Part shown: positions 1-7,260 of the stretch, in pieces
How the letters are laid out: each line of letters begins with the position of its first letter
Position numbering within the stretch: position 1 is the stretch's first letter
The notes under the pieces: model-generated
Database searches by the model: none
What the model saw: the letters and a program-made list of their open reading frames with translations, nothing else
Told to the model about the DNA's origin: nothing
Assembly: GCF_031393925.1 (NCBI RefSeq)
Contig: NZ_JANMWL010000177.1
Coordinates: 1-34,396 of the forward strand
Direction: 5' to 3'
Source of the DNA: Methylibium sp031393925
GTDB taxonomy: Bacteria > Pseudomonadota > Gammaproteobacteria > Burkholderiales > Burkholderiaceae_C
Length of the DNA: 34,396 nucleotides
Made by a program: the position numbers and the translations under genes

Positions 1-57
1 AACTGCTGCCAAGGCAGCGCGTGCCTGGCGCCCCCGGCGCCCGGGCGCAAATGTTGA
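1..57 (+). CDS. C-terminal end of a probable ArsR-family repressor (partial)
   Basis: Frame 1 is open from the window edge to a TGA at 55-57 and reads NCCQGSACLAPPAPGRKC. A short Cys-rich tail with a vicinal Cys pair just upstream of arsI-arsC is what an ArsR-type As(III)-sensing repressor would leave. ArsR genes usually head such operons, and the stop lies 40 bases before arsI. Only 18 residues are visible and the DNA-binding domain is outside the window, so the call rests mainly on context. Confidence 0.4.
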   Translation, partial: NCCQGSACLAPPAPGRKC

Positions 58-97
58 GCCCGGCGACAACCCGATCCGAACCTGGCCAGGAGGCCCC

Positions 98-601
98 ATG
101 AAGCGATTTCACGTTCATGCCCACGTCGAAGACCTGCCGGCGAGCATCGCCTTTTACTCCAAGATGTTCGCCGCCGCGCCGACACGTGTCGAGAGCGACT
201 ACGCGAAGTGGATGATCGACGATCCACGCGTCAACTTCGCCATCTCCACCCGCGGCAGCAAGCCCGGCATCGACCACCTGGGCATCCAGGCCGACAGCGC
301 CGAAGAGCTGGCCGAGCTCAGGGGCCGCGCGCGGGCGGCCGACCTCGCGCTGCTGGACGAGGGCCAGACGAGCTGTTGCTATGCACGCAGCGAAAAGCAC
401 TGGCTGACCGACCCGCAGGGCATCGCGTGGGAGCACTTCCAGACGCTGGACAACATCCCGGTGTTCAGCGAGAAGCCGGCTGCTGCTGCTGCTGCTGCCG
501 ATGCTCCCGTCGCGACCAACGCCACCGGCTGCTGCGCCCCAGCGGCGCCGCGCGGCAAGCCGATCGGCATCGCGGTGAAGCCGGCCTCCTCGTGCTGCTG
601 A
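98..601 (+). CDS. arsI: ArsI/CadI-family metalloenzyme (glyoxalase-fold C-As lyase)
   Basis: This 167-residue vicinal-oxygen-chelate (glyoxalase-fold) protein belongs to the ArsI/CadI family. Family members cleave the C-As bond of trivalent organoarsenicals or bind heavy metals in the cytosol. Visible features match ArsI: N-terminal histidines (H5, H7, H9), His60 in GIDHLG, the vicinal pair Cys93-Cys94 in TSCCYARSEKHW that binds the arsenical, and Glu112 in WEHF as an Fe(II) ligand. The C-terminal 45 residues form a low-complexity tail with seven consecutive Ala and two further Cys pairs (GCCAP and a terminal SSCC), which could be extra metalloid sites. An AGGAGG-like Shine-Dalgarno lies just before the ATG. 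It is first in a tight arsI-arsC-channel operon, 13 bases before arsC. Choosing ArsI over CadI is inference from that context. Confidence 0.85.
   Translation: MKRFHVHAHVEDLPASIAFYSKMFAAAPTRVESDYAKWMIDDPRVNFAISTRGSKPGIDHLGIQADSAEELAELRGRARAADLALLDEGQTSCCYARSEKHWLTDPQGIAWEHFQTLDNIPVFSEKPAAAAAAADAPVATNATGCCAPAAPRGKPIGIAVKPASSCC
479..499 (+). repeat. (GCT)6 trinucleotide run plus GCC inside arsI
   Basis: Six perfect GCT codons are followed by GCC, encoding seven Ala in the linker between the glyoxalase domain and the Cys-rich tail of ArsI. A pure trinucleotide run can change length by slippage without breaking the frame. Confidence 0.9.
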
Positions 602-614
602 TTCGCGCGCGACC

Positions 615-1103
615 ATGACCACCCACGTGCTCATCCTGTGTACCCATAACTCGGCGCGCAGCGTGCTCGGCGAAGCCATGCTCAACCACTGGGCCGGGCG
701 GCTCGGCAAGGACGTGCGGGCCTACAGCGCCGGCAGTTCGCCGAGCGGGCGCATCAATGCGCACGCGCTCGAGTCGCTGGCCGGGGCCGGCATCGATGCT
801 TCGGGCTGCCGCAGCAAGAATTGGGACGAGTTCGCGCGCGCCGATGCGCCGCCGATGCGCGTGGTGATCACCGTCTGCGACAGCGCCGCCGCCGAGGCCT
901 GCCCCTACTGGCCGGGCAGCCCGGTCAAGGTGCATTGGGGCTACGCCGACCCGTCGAGCGCTCGCGAGGCGGAGCGTGCGCAGGCCTTCGAGCTGACGCG
1001 CCAGGCGATCGGCTATCGCATGCTGCAGTTGCTGAGTTTGCCGCTCGACACACTGAGCGATGCGGATCTCCAGCGCGCCCTGCTCGACATTTCGAAGCAC
1101 TGA
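615..1103 (+). CDS. arsC: arsenate reductase ArsC, low-molecular-weight phosphatase type
   Basis: This enzyme reduces arsenate to arsenite in the cytosol for efflux. At 162 residues it is of the LMW protein-tyrosine-phosphatase class, not the glutaredoxin class. The P-loop CTHNSAR (Cys9-X5-Arg15) sits at the N-terminus as expected. Cys88 and Cys96, in VCDSAAAEACP, correspond to the two relay cysteines of the thioredoxin-linked family. The ATG at 615 lies 13 bases after arsI and the stop lies two bases before the next ATG, so the three ars genes are almost certainly one transcript. Length is slightly over the usual 130-140 because of a C-terminal helical extension. Confidence 0.92.
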   Translation: MTTHVLILCTHNSARSVLGEAMLNHWAGRLGKDVRAYSAGSSPSGRINAHALESLAGAGIDASGCRSKNWDEFARADAPPMRVVITVCDSAAAEACPYWPGSPVKVHWGYADPSSAREAERAQAFELTRQAIGYRMLQLLSLPLDTLSDADLQRALLDISKH

Positions 1104-1105
1104 AC

Positions 1106-1822
1106 ATGACAGCGCAGGCGCCGCACAAGCTGCTGGCCGAGGCGCTGGGCACGGCACTGCTGCTGGCCGTCGTCGTTGGCTCGGGGATCATGGCCGAGCG
1201 GCTCTCGGGCGGCAACGTCGCAATCGCGCTACTGGCCAACACGCTGGCCACCGTCGGCGGCCTGTACATCCTGATCGAAGTGCTGGGCCCGGTCAGCGGC
1301 GCGCACTTCAACCCGGCCGTGTCGCTGGTGATGGCGGCGCGGGGCGAGCTGCCGCGCACGCTGATCGCTCCTTACATCGTGGCTCAGTTGGTCGGCGCCA
1401 TGCTCGGCGCATGGCTGGCGCATGCGATGTTCGAGGCAAGCATCCTGCAGTTCTCCACCAAGCTGCGCGGCGGCAGCGGCCAGTGGATCGCTGAAGCGGT
1501 GGCGACTGCGGGGCTGCTGCTCGTGATCCTGCGCGCGCCCGCGTCGCGCGTGGCGGCGATGGTGGCCTGCTACATCGGCGCGGCCTACTGGTTCACTGCG
1601 TCCACGTCGTTCGCCAACCCGGCCGCCGCCTTTGGCCGCATGTTCAGCAACAGCTTCGCCGGCATCGCGCCGGCCAGCGTGCCCGGCTTCATGGCGGCCG
1701 AGCTTGCCGGTGCCGCGATCGGCGTGTTGCTGCACCGCGCGTTGGGCCGTGCAGGCCAGGGCAGTGCCGTCGTGGCCCGCGCGGCAATCGACGGCTCTGC
1801 GCGTGGTCGGCATGGCGCCTGA
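1106..1822 (+). CDS. aqpS: aquaporin-family (MIP) channel, probable arsenite channel AqpS
   Basis: This 238-residue polytopic membrane protein has six hydrophobic segments and both aquaporin signature loops: NPA at residues 69-71 (in SGAHFNPAVS) and NPA at 171-173 (in FANPAAAFGR, with the selectivity-filter Arg178). In ars operons that lack arsB/acr3, such a channel passes As(III) out of the cell down its gradient after ArsC reduction, as described for AqpS of Sinorhizobium. A longer reading starting at 821 overlaps arsC; the ATG at 1106, two bases after the arsC stop, is the natural start. A glycerol or water channel is the alternative, but position after arsC favours arsenite. Confidence 0.85.
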   Translation: MTAQAPHKLLAEALGTALLLAVVVGSGIMAERLSGGNVAIALLANTLATVGGLYILIEVLGPVSGAHFNPAVSLVMAARGELPRTLIAPYIVAQLVGAMLGAWLAHAMFEASILQFSTKLRGGSGQWIAEAVATAGLLLVILRAPASRVAAMVACYIGAAYWFTASTSFANPAAAFGRMFSNSFAGIAPASVPGFMAAELAGAAIGVLLHRALGRAGQGSAVVARAAIDGSARGRHGA

Positions 1823-2119
1823 GCCGAGCCCCACGCTCACAGCGTTCACTGCCCCCAAGGGGTCGCTCAGCGCCTTTGGGGCGGCACGGCAGCCACCGAG
1901 CGCGCTCGCGCGCGGCCCCGGCGTCTCGGCGCCCCGGTGGATTTATCCACCGGGGCAGGGGACAAGCTTGGGGAAAACCTGAGCCCAAACGACCGCAGAC
2001 CGCGCCGCACAAGGCGCTGAACGGTTTGCTTCGCTCAGGGCAGGCGCCGCTGCGGCACGACCGGGCATGCAGGCGTCGACACCGCGCACGGCGAGAAACG
2101 CTGCCTTCAACTGCCTTCA
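1823..2119. other. intergenic region with hairpins, no gene
   Basis: I see no convincing gene here; the open frames on both strands lack family resemblance and ribosome-binding sites. About 1850-1882 carries CCCCAAGG followed by CCTTTGGGG, an imperfect inverted repeat of a type scattered between genes in Burkholderiales. A stronger hairpin follows at 1931-1956. The rest, about 1960-2100, is GC-rich sequence without recognisable signals. Confidence 0.5.
1931..1956. terminator. 12-bp perfect stem, likely terminator of the ars operon
   Basis: GCCCCGGTGGAT (1931-1942) is the exact reverse complement of 1945-1956, with only TT between the arms, so the top pairs must open to form a loop. It lies 109 bases after the aquaporin stop. 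There is no T-run on either side, so it could be a weak bidirectional terminator or a protein-binding palindrome rather than a classical intrinsic terminator. Confidence 0.5.
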
Positions 2120-2120
2120 A
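2101..2120 (+). repeat. perfect 10-bp tandem duplication
   Basis: CTGCCTTCAA occurs twice back to back, directly abutting the ATACC arm of the operator-like element that begins at 2120. It may be a chance duplication or an extra activator half-site pair. Confidence 0.7.
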
Positions 2121-2186
2121 TACCGATGGGGTATCGGGCGTCCAGTACAAAGGTATTGGCGGGCGTGCGCTGGTCTTCCTACACTG
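2120..2186 (+). promoter_or_regulatory. operator/promoter element, copy 1 (ATACC-N5-GGTAT ... TTCCTACACTG)
   Basis: In order: inverted repeat ATACC (2120-2124)-N5-GGTAT (2130-2134), 17 bases, GGTATTGG (2152-2159), 16 bases, then TTCCTACACTG (2176-2186), whose TACACT could serve as a -10. The same parts with the same 17-base spacing stand before the SDR gene at 16358. CTGGTC-TC-GACCAG (2184-2197), a perfect 6-bp inverted repeat, follows at the likely start of the transcript. The gene begins at 2233, a normal leader distance. The inverted repeat resembles sites of GerE-type (LuxR/NarL) helix-turn-helix proteins, but the regulator is unknown. Confidence 0.6.
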
Positions 2187-2232
2187 GTCTCGACCAGCCC
2201 GCTTCTTCTGCGGTGCTATGGGAGATTGAACG

Positions 2233-2637
2233 ATGACTGTGAATTGCGTGCTGCCGGTCGGCTTTGAGGACCTGGAGCCCTTCGTCGAGTATTGGGTTCG
2301 CGACAGCAACGACGAGCGCTGGAAGCAGCGTTCCAAGGCGCCGATGGACGACATTCGGCGCTTCTACGATCTCATGCTCGCCAGAGCCGAAGACGCGATC
2401 ACCCACCTCGACGCCTTCCCGCTGGAGCGCATGCCCGCGGACGCAGAGCGCCTGTTCAAGCTCTTGCTGGCGTTGGCGCATGCGGCCATGGCGGTGGAGA
2501 TGCATGGCCAGCCGCGCGCCCATCGCGCGCAGGTGCGAACTGACCTGCACGTCACCGAAGGACCGCGGCCGTTCGGCGGCGGCGAACGCGCCGCCAGCCA
2601 GCACGAACGCACGTATTTGAAGGAGCAGCACGCATGA
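2233..2637 (+). CDS. small protein of unknown function heading the dioxygenase operon
   Basis: I do not recognise this 134-residue protein. It has no signal peptide or membrane segment. The N-terminal half is rich in acidic and aromatic residues (FVEYWVRDSNDERW), the middle is helical (RRFYDLMLARAEDAITHLDAF, then a Leu/Ala-rich helix), and the C-terminal 40 residues are Arg/His/Gly-rich and probably disordered. There are no Cys pairs or nucleotide motifs. Its stop overlaps the ATG of the Rieske oxygenase alpha subunit by four bases (ATGA), so the two are translationally coupled. A helper or accessory subunit of that oxygenase is a reasonable inference, not shown. It is the first gene downstream of the promoter-like element ending at 2186. 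Confidence 0.75.
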   Translation: MTVNCVLPVGFEDLEPFVEYWVRDSNDERWKQRSKAPMDDIRRFYDLMLARAEDAITHLDAFPLERMPADAERLFKLLLALAHAAMAVEMHGQPRAHRAQVRTDLHVTEGPRPFGGGERAASQHERTYLKEQHA

Positions 2638-3920
2638 ACGAGATGGTGATGGGCGCGACCGACGCGCAAGCGCGGCCGCAAGCGGGCGCGAAGGAAAGCT
2701 TCACGCTGGCCGCTGGACTCTCGACCAAGCCGGTGCTCAACGACTCCTACGTCTCCCCGGCATTCTTCGAGCTGGAGAAGGAGCGCGTGTTCGGCCGCGC
2801 CTGGCTGTGCATGGGCCGCATCGACCAGCTGCCTCACGCTGACGCCTTCTTCGTCAAGGAAGTGGAGGTGTGCAAGGCCTCGGTGCTGGTCACGCGCGAC
2901 GCGTCGGGCACCGTTCGGGCGTTCCACAACGTGTGTGCGCATCGCGGCAACCTGGTGGTGTTCGAAAAGTGCGGAACGAGCAGCCGACTGCGCTGCGACT
3001 ACCACGGCTGGACCTACAAGAACGACGGCGAGTTGATCGGGGTGCCCGACCAGCGGCAATTCTTCGACCTGGACAAGAAAAAGTGCGGCCTCACACCGAT
3101 TGCCGTGGACACCTGGGAAGGCTGGATTTTCATCAACCTGCAGCGCAAGCCCGAGCTGAGCCTGAAGGAGTTCCTCGGGCCTTACGCAGAGTCCTATGCC
3201 GGCGTGCCGTTCGGAGTCGATCACCGCACCTTGGTGATCGAGGCGAAGTTCAACGCCAACTGGAAGCTGATCATGGACGCGTTCGCCGAGTCCTACCACG
3301 TGCCGGCGATCCACCCCAGCACCCTGGCGCCCGGGTTCTCCAACCCCATCAACAACAAGTACGCGCGGCCCCTGAGCGGCAGCACCTTCGGGTTGCACAG
3401 CGCCTGGTCGGCTTACGGCAACGACGAATACGCCGCGCCGCCCGGTTCGCACGTGGAGCGCCTGGCCTGCCTGGTCGACACCGGCGGCCTGCTGGGCAGC
3501 GACGTCAACGACGAGGTGCTGCGTCTGCGCGCACACCCGGCCATCAACCCGACCAAGGAAGTCTGCTGGTCGGCCGACGTGACCTCGATCTTCCCCAACT
3601 TCAACATCGATTACTCGACCGGCGGCTACTGGACGCACGAGTTCTGGCCGCTGGCGCGCGACCGCACGCACTGGATCCTCACCATCCGCATTCCCGAGGC
3701 CACGTCCGTGCGCCACCGGCTGCAGCTCGAGCACTACGCGGCGCGCTGGTGCGAGGTGGTGCTGGAGGACGTGACCAACTGCGAGCGCATCCAGAAAGGC
3801 CTCGAGTCCGGCGCCAAGGACCACATGAACCTGCAGGACGGCGAGTTCATGATCCGGCATCACCAGGAGACTCTGCGCAAATGGGTCAACGCAGCGACGG
3901 TTGCCGACGCAATGAAATGA
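2634..3920 (+). CDS. Rieske non-heme iron ring-hydroxylating oxygenase, alpha subunit
   Basis: This 428-residue terminal oxygenase alpha subunit would use electrons from a partner reductase to insert O2 into an aromatic or similar substrate. The Rieske cluster ligands are Cys101-X-His103 and Cys121-X2-His124 (CAHRGN ... CDYHGW). The mononuclear iron site is His222 and His227 in AESYHVPAIHP. The acid that bridges the two centres is Glu219 rather than the usual Asp, as in the CntA-like alpha-only group, so a homotrimer without beta subunit is plausible. No beta subunit, ferredoxin or reductase gene lies in the window. The ATG overlaps the preceding stop. The substrate cannot be named: the region before SIFPNFNIDYS is divergent. 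Confidence 0.88.
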   Translation: MNEMVMGATDAQARPQAGAKESFTLAAGLSTKPVLNDSYVSPAFFELEKERVFGRAWLCMGRIDQLPHADAFFVKEVEVCKASVLVTRDASGTVRAFHNVCAHRGNLVVFEKCGTSSRLRCDYHGWTYKNDGELIGVPDQRQFFDLDKKKCGLTPIAVDTWEGWIFINLQRKPELSLKEFLGPYAESYAGVPFGVDHRTLVIEAKFNANWKLIMDAFAESYHVPAIHPSTLAPGFSNPINNKYARPLSGSTFGLHSAWSAYGNDEYAAPPGSHVERLACLVDTGGLLGSDVNDEVLRLRAHPAINPTKEVCWSADVTSIFPNFNIDYSTGGYWTHEFWPLARDRTHWILTIRIPEATSVRHRLQLEHYAARWCEVVLEDVTNCERIQKGLESGAKDHMNLQDGEFMIRHHQETLRKWVNAATVADAMK

Positions 3921-3979
3921 CTTGTTTCGCGGCGTCCGGTCCGCGGTGAAAAATTGGTCCGCCAATCAGGAGAAAGCGA

Positions 3980-4219
3980 ATGCCCATCATCGAGATTCAT
4001 ATGCTTGAAGGACGCACCGTGCAGCAAAAGCGCGCCATGGTCTCAGGCATCACGGAAGCCGTTACTTTTGCGCTGGGTGTGAGGGCCGACCAGGTGCGCA
4101 TCCTGATCGATGAACTCGCGACCGAACACTTCGCGGTCGACGGCAAGACGGCCGGCGAGAGTCGCGGCACGCGCCGCAGCAACGTCGAGCTGGCCGCGTC
4201 AACGGACAACAGGCCATGA
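3980..4219 (+). CDS. 4-oxalocrotonate tautomerase family protein
   Basis: This 79-residue protein begins MPIIEIHMLEGRT, so Pro2 becomes the catalytic N-terminal proline after Met removal. The family isomerises 2-hydroxymuconate to 2-oxo-3-hexenedioate in the oxalocrotonate branch of the catechol meta-pathway. The beta-alpha-beta core (residues 2-60, with RTVQQKRAMVSGITEAV helix and the VRILIDEL strand) is standard. A roughly 17-residue polar tail exceeds the usual 62-residue length. An AGGAGA ribosome-binding site precedes the ATG, and the gene's end overlaps the next ATG by four bases. Its place beside aldolase and acetaldehyde dehydrogenase genes supports the meta-cleavage role. Confidence 0.85.
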   Translation: MPIIEIHMLEGRTVQQKRAMVSGITEAVTFALGVRADQVRILIDELATEHFAVDGKTAGESRGTRRSNVELAASTDNRP

Positions 4220-5130
4220 GAAAAATCAAATGCGCGGTGATCGGCTCGGGCAATATCGGCACCGACCTGATCTACAAAATCCTGCGAAGCCCGGTGTTGG
4301 AGCCGATCTGGATGGTCGGTATCGATCCGCAATCAGAGGGCCTCGCCCGTGCGCGCGACATGGGGCTCAAGACCACGGCCGGTGGCGTCGACGGCTTGTT
4401 GGCGCATGTGCAAGCCGACGCGATCCAGATCGCCTTCGACGCGACATCGGCCTACGTACATGCCGAGAACTCGCGCAAGCTCAACGAACTTGGCGTGCTG
4501 ATGATCGATCTCACGCCCGCGGCGATCGGGCCGCTGTGCGTGCCGCCGGTCAACCTGCGCGAGCACGCCGACAAGCGCGAGATGAACGTCAACATGATCT
4601 CGTGCGCGGGCCAGGCCACGATCCCGATCGTGAGCGCCGTGACGCGGGTCCAGCCGGTCGACTATGCCGAGATCGTGGCCAGCCTCGCGTCCAAATCGGT
4701 CGGCCTCGGCACGCGCGCCAACCTGGACGAGTTCACGTACACCACGTCCAACGCGCTCGTGCGCGTGGGCGGCGCCAAGCGCGGCAAGGCGCTGGCGATC
4801 ATCAACCCGGCCGAGCCGCCGGTGATCATGCGCAACACCATCAACTGCCTGACCGAAGGCGAGCCCGACCAGGCCCGCATCATCGAATCGGTGCGCGCAA
4901 TGATCCGCGAGGTGCAAAAGTACGTCCCCGGCTACCGCCTGGTCAATGGCCCCGTGTTCGATGGCAAGCGCGTCACGGTCTTCATGGAGGTCGAAGGCTT
5001 GGGCGACTACCTGCCCAAGTACGCCGGCAACCTCGACATCATGACCGCCGCGGCTTGCCGCACCGCCGAGATGTTTGCAGAACAAATCCTGGCGGGGAAG
5101 TTCCAACTCAAGGCCAAGGAATTCGCATGA
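4216..5130 (+). CDS. dmpF: acetaldehyde dehydrogenase (acylating), DmpF/MhpF/BphJ family
   Basis: This enzyme converts acetaldehyde (or propanal), NAD+ and CoA to acyl-CoA, the last step of catechol meta-cleavage. The 304-residue length is typical. The Rossmann motif GSGNIGTDL lies at residues 10-18 and the catalytic Cys130 in NMISCAGQATIP. The conserved C-terminal substrate region (GDYLPKYAGNLDIMTAAA) is present. It overlaps the tautomerase gene before it and the aldolase gene after it by four bases each. That fits the known obligate DmpG-DmpF complex, in which acetaldehyde is channelled from aldolase to dehydrogenase. Confidence 0.95.
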   Translation: MRKIKCAVIGSGNIGTDLIYKILRSPVLEPIWMVGIDPQSEGLARARDMGLKTTAGGVDGLLAHVQADAIQIAFDATSAYVHAENSRKLNELGVLMIDLTPAAIGPLCVPPVNLREHADKREMNVNMISCAGQATIPIVSAVTRVQPVDYAEIVASLASKSVGLGTRANLDEFTYTTSNALVRVGGAKRGKALAIINPAEPPVIMRNTINCLTEGEPDQARIIESVRAMIREVQKYVPGYRLVNGPVFDGKRVTVFMEVEGLGDYLPKYAGNLDIMTAAACRTAEMFAEQILAGKFQLKAKEFA

Positions 5131-6194
5131 CCACCGCTGTCACCGACATGGACACGAGCTTGAGGGGTCGCAAGGTCTTGCTGCACGACATGTGCCTGCG
5201 CGACGGCATGCACGCCAAGGGGGAGCAGATTTCGGTCGCGCAAATGGTGAAGGTGGCCACGGCGTTGGACGACGCCGGTGTGCCGCTGATCCAGGTGACG
5301 CATGGCGGTGGCCTGGGCGGGAATTCGCTTCAGCACGGTTTTGCCTTGGCCAGCAACGAGGAATATCTCCAGGCCGTGGTGCCGAAGATGAAGCAGGCCA
5401 AGGTGTCGGTGCTGCTGATCCCCGGTCTGGGCACGATGCGCGAGTTGCAGTCGGCCTATGACTGCGGCGCACGCAGCGTGCATGTGGCCACGCATTGCAC
5501 CGAAGCCGACACCTCGCCCCAGCACATCGCCTTCGCGCGCAAGCTCGGCATGGACACCACCGGCTTCCTAATGATGGCCCACCTGACCGATCCGGCCCAT
5601 CTGGCCCAACAGGGCAAGCTGATGGAGTCCTACGGCGCAGAGACGATCTACGTCACCGACTCGGCGGGCTACATGCTGCCGGCCGACGTCAAGACCCGCA
5701 TCCTGGCGCTGCGCGAGGTGCTCAAGCCCGAAACCGAAATCGGCTTTCATGGCCACCACAACCTGGGCATGGGCATCGCCAATTCGATCGCCGCAATCGA
5801 AGCCGGCGCCAGTCGCATCGATGGCTCGGTCGCGGGCCTGGGGGCCGGCGCGGGCAATACGCCGCTGGAAGTCTTTCTGGCCGTGTGCGAACGCATGGGC
5901 ATCGAAACCGGGGTCGATCTGTTCAAGCTGATGGACGTGGCCGAAGACGTGATCGTTCCGATGATGGACCAGCTCGTGCGCATCGACCGGGATTCGCTGA
6001 CGATCGGGTTTGCAGGCGTCTACTCCACCTTCTTGCTGAATGCCAAGCGGGCAGCCATTCGCTTTGGCATCCCGGCTCGCGAAATCCTGGTTGAGTTGGG
6101 CCGCCAGAAAGTGATCGGCGGCCAAGAAGACATGATCGAGGACACCGCCATCACCATGGCCAGGCAACGCGGGTTGATGCAAGAAGTGAATTGA
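5127..6194 (+). CDS. dmpG: 4-hydroxy-2-oxovalerate aldolase, DmpG/MhpE/BphI family
   Basis: This class II, Mn-dependent aldolase splits 4-hydroxy-2-oxovalerate into pyruvate and acetaldehyde. I take the ATG at 5127, inside the dmpF stop (ATGA overlap); the frame is open far upstream, but that part only shadows dmpF. The 355-residue product has the HMGL-like TIM barrel: LRDGMHAK (Arg25, Asp26, His29) at the active site and the metal-binding HGHHNLG near residues 207-213. The C-terminal communication domain that docks to DmpF is complete (GRQKVIGGQEDMIED). It ends the tightly coupled part of the operon, 79 bases before the dioxygenase gene. Confidence 0.95.
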   Translation: MTTAVTDMDTSLRGRKVLLHDMCLRDGMHAKGEQISVAQMVKVATALDDAGVPLIQVTHGGGLGGNSLQHGFALASNEEYLQAVVPKMKQAKVSVLLIPGLGTMRELQSAYDCGARSVHVATHCTEADTSPQHIAFARKLGMDTTGFLMMAHLTDPAHLAQQGKLMESYGAETIYVTDSAGYMLPADVKTRILALREVLKPETEIGFHGHHNLGMGIANSIAAIEAGASRIDGSVAGLGAGAGNTPLEVFLAVCERMGIETGVDLFKLMDVAEDVIVPMMDQLVRIDRDSLTIGFAGVYSTFLLNAKRAAIRFGIPAREILVELGRQKVIGGQEDMIEDTAITMARQRGLMQEVN

Positions 6195-6239
6195 TTTAAA
6201 TATTCCAAGCCAACGTCGAGAACTGCTCCGGCTGCTCGC

Positions 6240-6252
6240 GTTGATGATCAAC
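6240..6252. promoter_or_regulatory. 13-bp perfect palindrome before the catechol dioxygenase gene
   Basis: GTTGAT-G-ATCAAC lies 21 bases upstream of the ATG at 6274, in a 79-base gap whose first part (TTGATTTAAATATTCC) is unusually AT-rich. It could be an operator acting on a separate promoter for the dioxygenase gene or a small leader hairpin. It resembles TTGATCAA sites of XylR/DmpR proteins but is too close to the start codon to be an upstream activating site for a promoter of this gene. Confidence 0.35.
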
Positions 6253-6273
6253 ACCGTAATTTAGGGGACAGAA

Positions 6274-7206
6274 ATGGCGCTAAGAGGTGTTCTGCGGCTC
6301 GGCGAGGTTCGTATTCGTGTCCTTGACATGGAAGCCGCTTGCCGGCATTACGGCGACCACATGGGCCTGCTCAAGGTCATGACCGATGCAGACGGCATGA
6401 CTTATTTCAAGGCATGGGACGAGCATGATCACCATTGCGTGGTGCTGCGCAAGGCGGATTCCGCTGGCCTGGATTACTTCGCCTTCAAGGTCTACGACGA
6501 CAAGACCTTGACTGCCCTTGAAGGCAAGATCAAGGAGTTTGGTCTGCCGGTTGAACGAATTGCCGCGGGTGTCTATGCGAAAAGTGGTCGTCGACTCCAA
6601 TTCGTTTTACCCAGCGGTCACACCATGCAGCTCTACGCTGAAAAGGAGCAGATCGGCAACACGCTCGGGACGATCAATCCCGGCGTCATGCCCGACGAAG
6701 GCGTGATACGGGGCTTTCGCATCAACCGCATCGATCACCTGTTGCTGGGCGGCGTGAACATCGACGAGAACGCTCGCCTGTTCAGGGAAGTCTTCGAGTT
6801 CGATCTGACCGAACGTCTGATCGATGCGGATTCGAAGGCGTCCCTCGCGCTGTTCGTCAGCTGCTCCACCAAGCCGCACGACGTTGCGTTCGTGCTGCAG
6901 CCCAACCCCAACAAGTTCCATCACGTCTCGTTCCTGCTCGAGTCTGTGTCCGACCTCGTGCATGCGGCCGACATGATTGGCAAGCACCGCATTCCGGTGG
7001 AGGTCAACACCAACCGGCACGGCATCACGCGGGGTGCGACCATCTATTTCTTCGACCCGTCCGGCAATCGAAACGAAGTCTTTACCGGCGGTTATGTCCA
7101 CTATCCCGACACGCCGACCCTCACCTGGGACACCAGTGCCCTGGGCGCTGCGGCCTTCTCCCAGGACAACACGCCGCGCGAAAGTTTCTTCACCGTGCTC
7201 ACCTGA
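6274..7206 (+). CDS. dmpB: catechol 2,3-dioxygenase (type I extradiol, XylE/DmpB-like)
   Basis: This enzyme opens catechol next to the diol to give 2-hydroxymuconic semialdehyde. The 310-residue, two-domain vicinal-oxygen-chelate protein has the Fe(II) ligands His155 (RIDHLLL), His217 (KFHHVSF) and Glu268 (GNRNEVF). The acid/base residues His249 (NRHG) and Tyr258 (TIYFFD) match His246 and Tyr255 of XylE with a constant offset. A GGGGA ribosome-binding site precedes the ATG. The gene looks less GC-rich than its neighbours and has its own 79-base upstream gap, so it may have a different history from dmpFG. It would act on the catechol made by the phenol hydroxylase encoded 5 kb downstream. Substituted catechols are also possible substrates. 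Confidence 0.92.
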   Translation: MALRGVLRLGEVRIRVLDMEAACRHYGDHMGLLKVMTDADGMTYFKAWDEHDHHCVVLRKADSAGLDYFAFKVYDDKTLTALEGKIKEFGLPVERIAAGVYAKSGRRLQFVLPSGHTMQLYAEKEQIGNTLGTINPGVMPDEGVIRGFRINRIDHLLLGGVNIDENARLFREVFEFDLTERLIDADSKASLALFVSCSTKPHDVAFVLQPNPNKFHHVSFLLESVSDLVHAADMIGKHRIPVEVNTNRHGITRGATIYFFDPSGNRNEVFTGGYVHYPDTPTLTWDTSALGAAAFSQDNTPRESFFTVLT

Positions 7207-7260
7207 GCGCGAGCCGTCACGTCACGTCACGCCCATCACAACTGCATCAAACAAGCCCGG

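Noticed and set aside
2364..3965. 533-codon open frame on the minus strand
   Set aside because: It mirrors the Rieske oxygenase and the small upstream gene; its His/Val/Arg-rich composition is that of a shadow frame.
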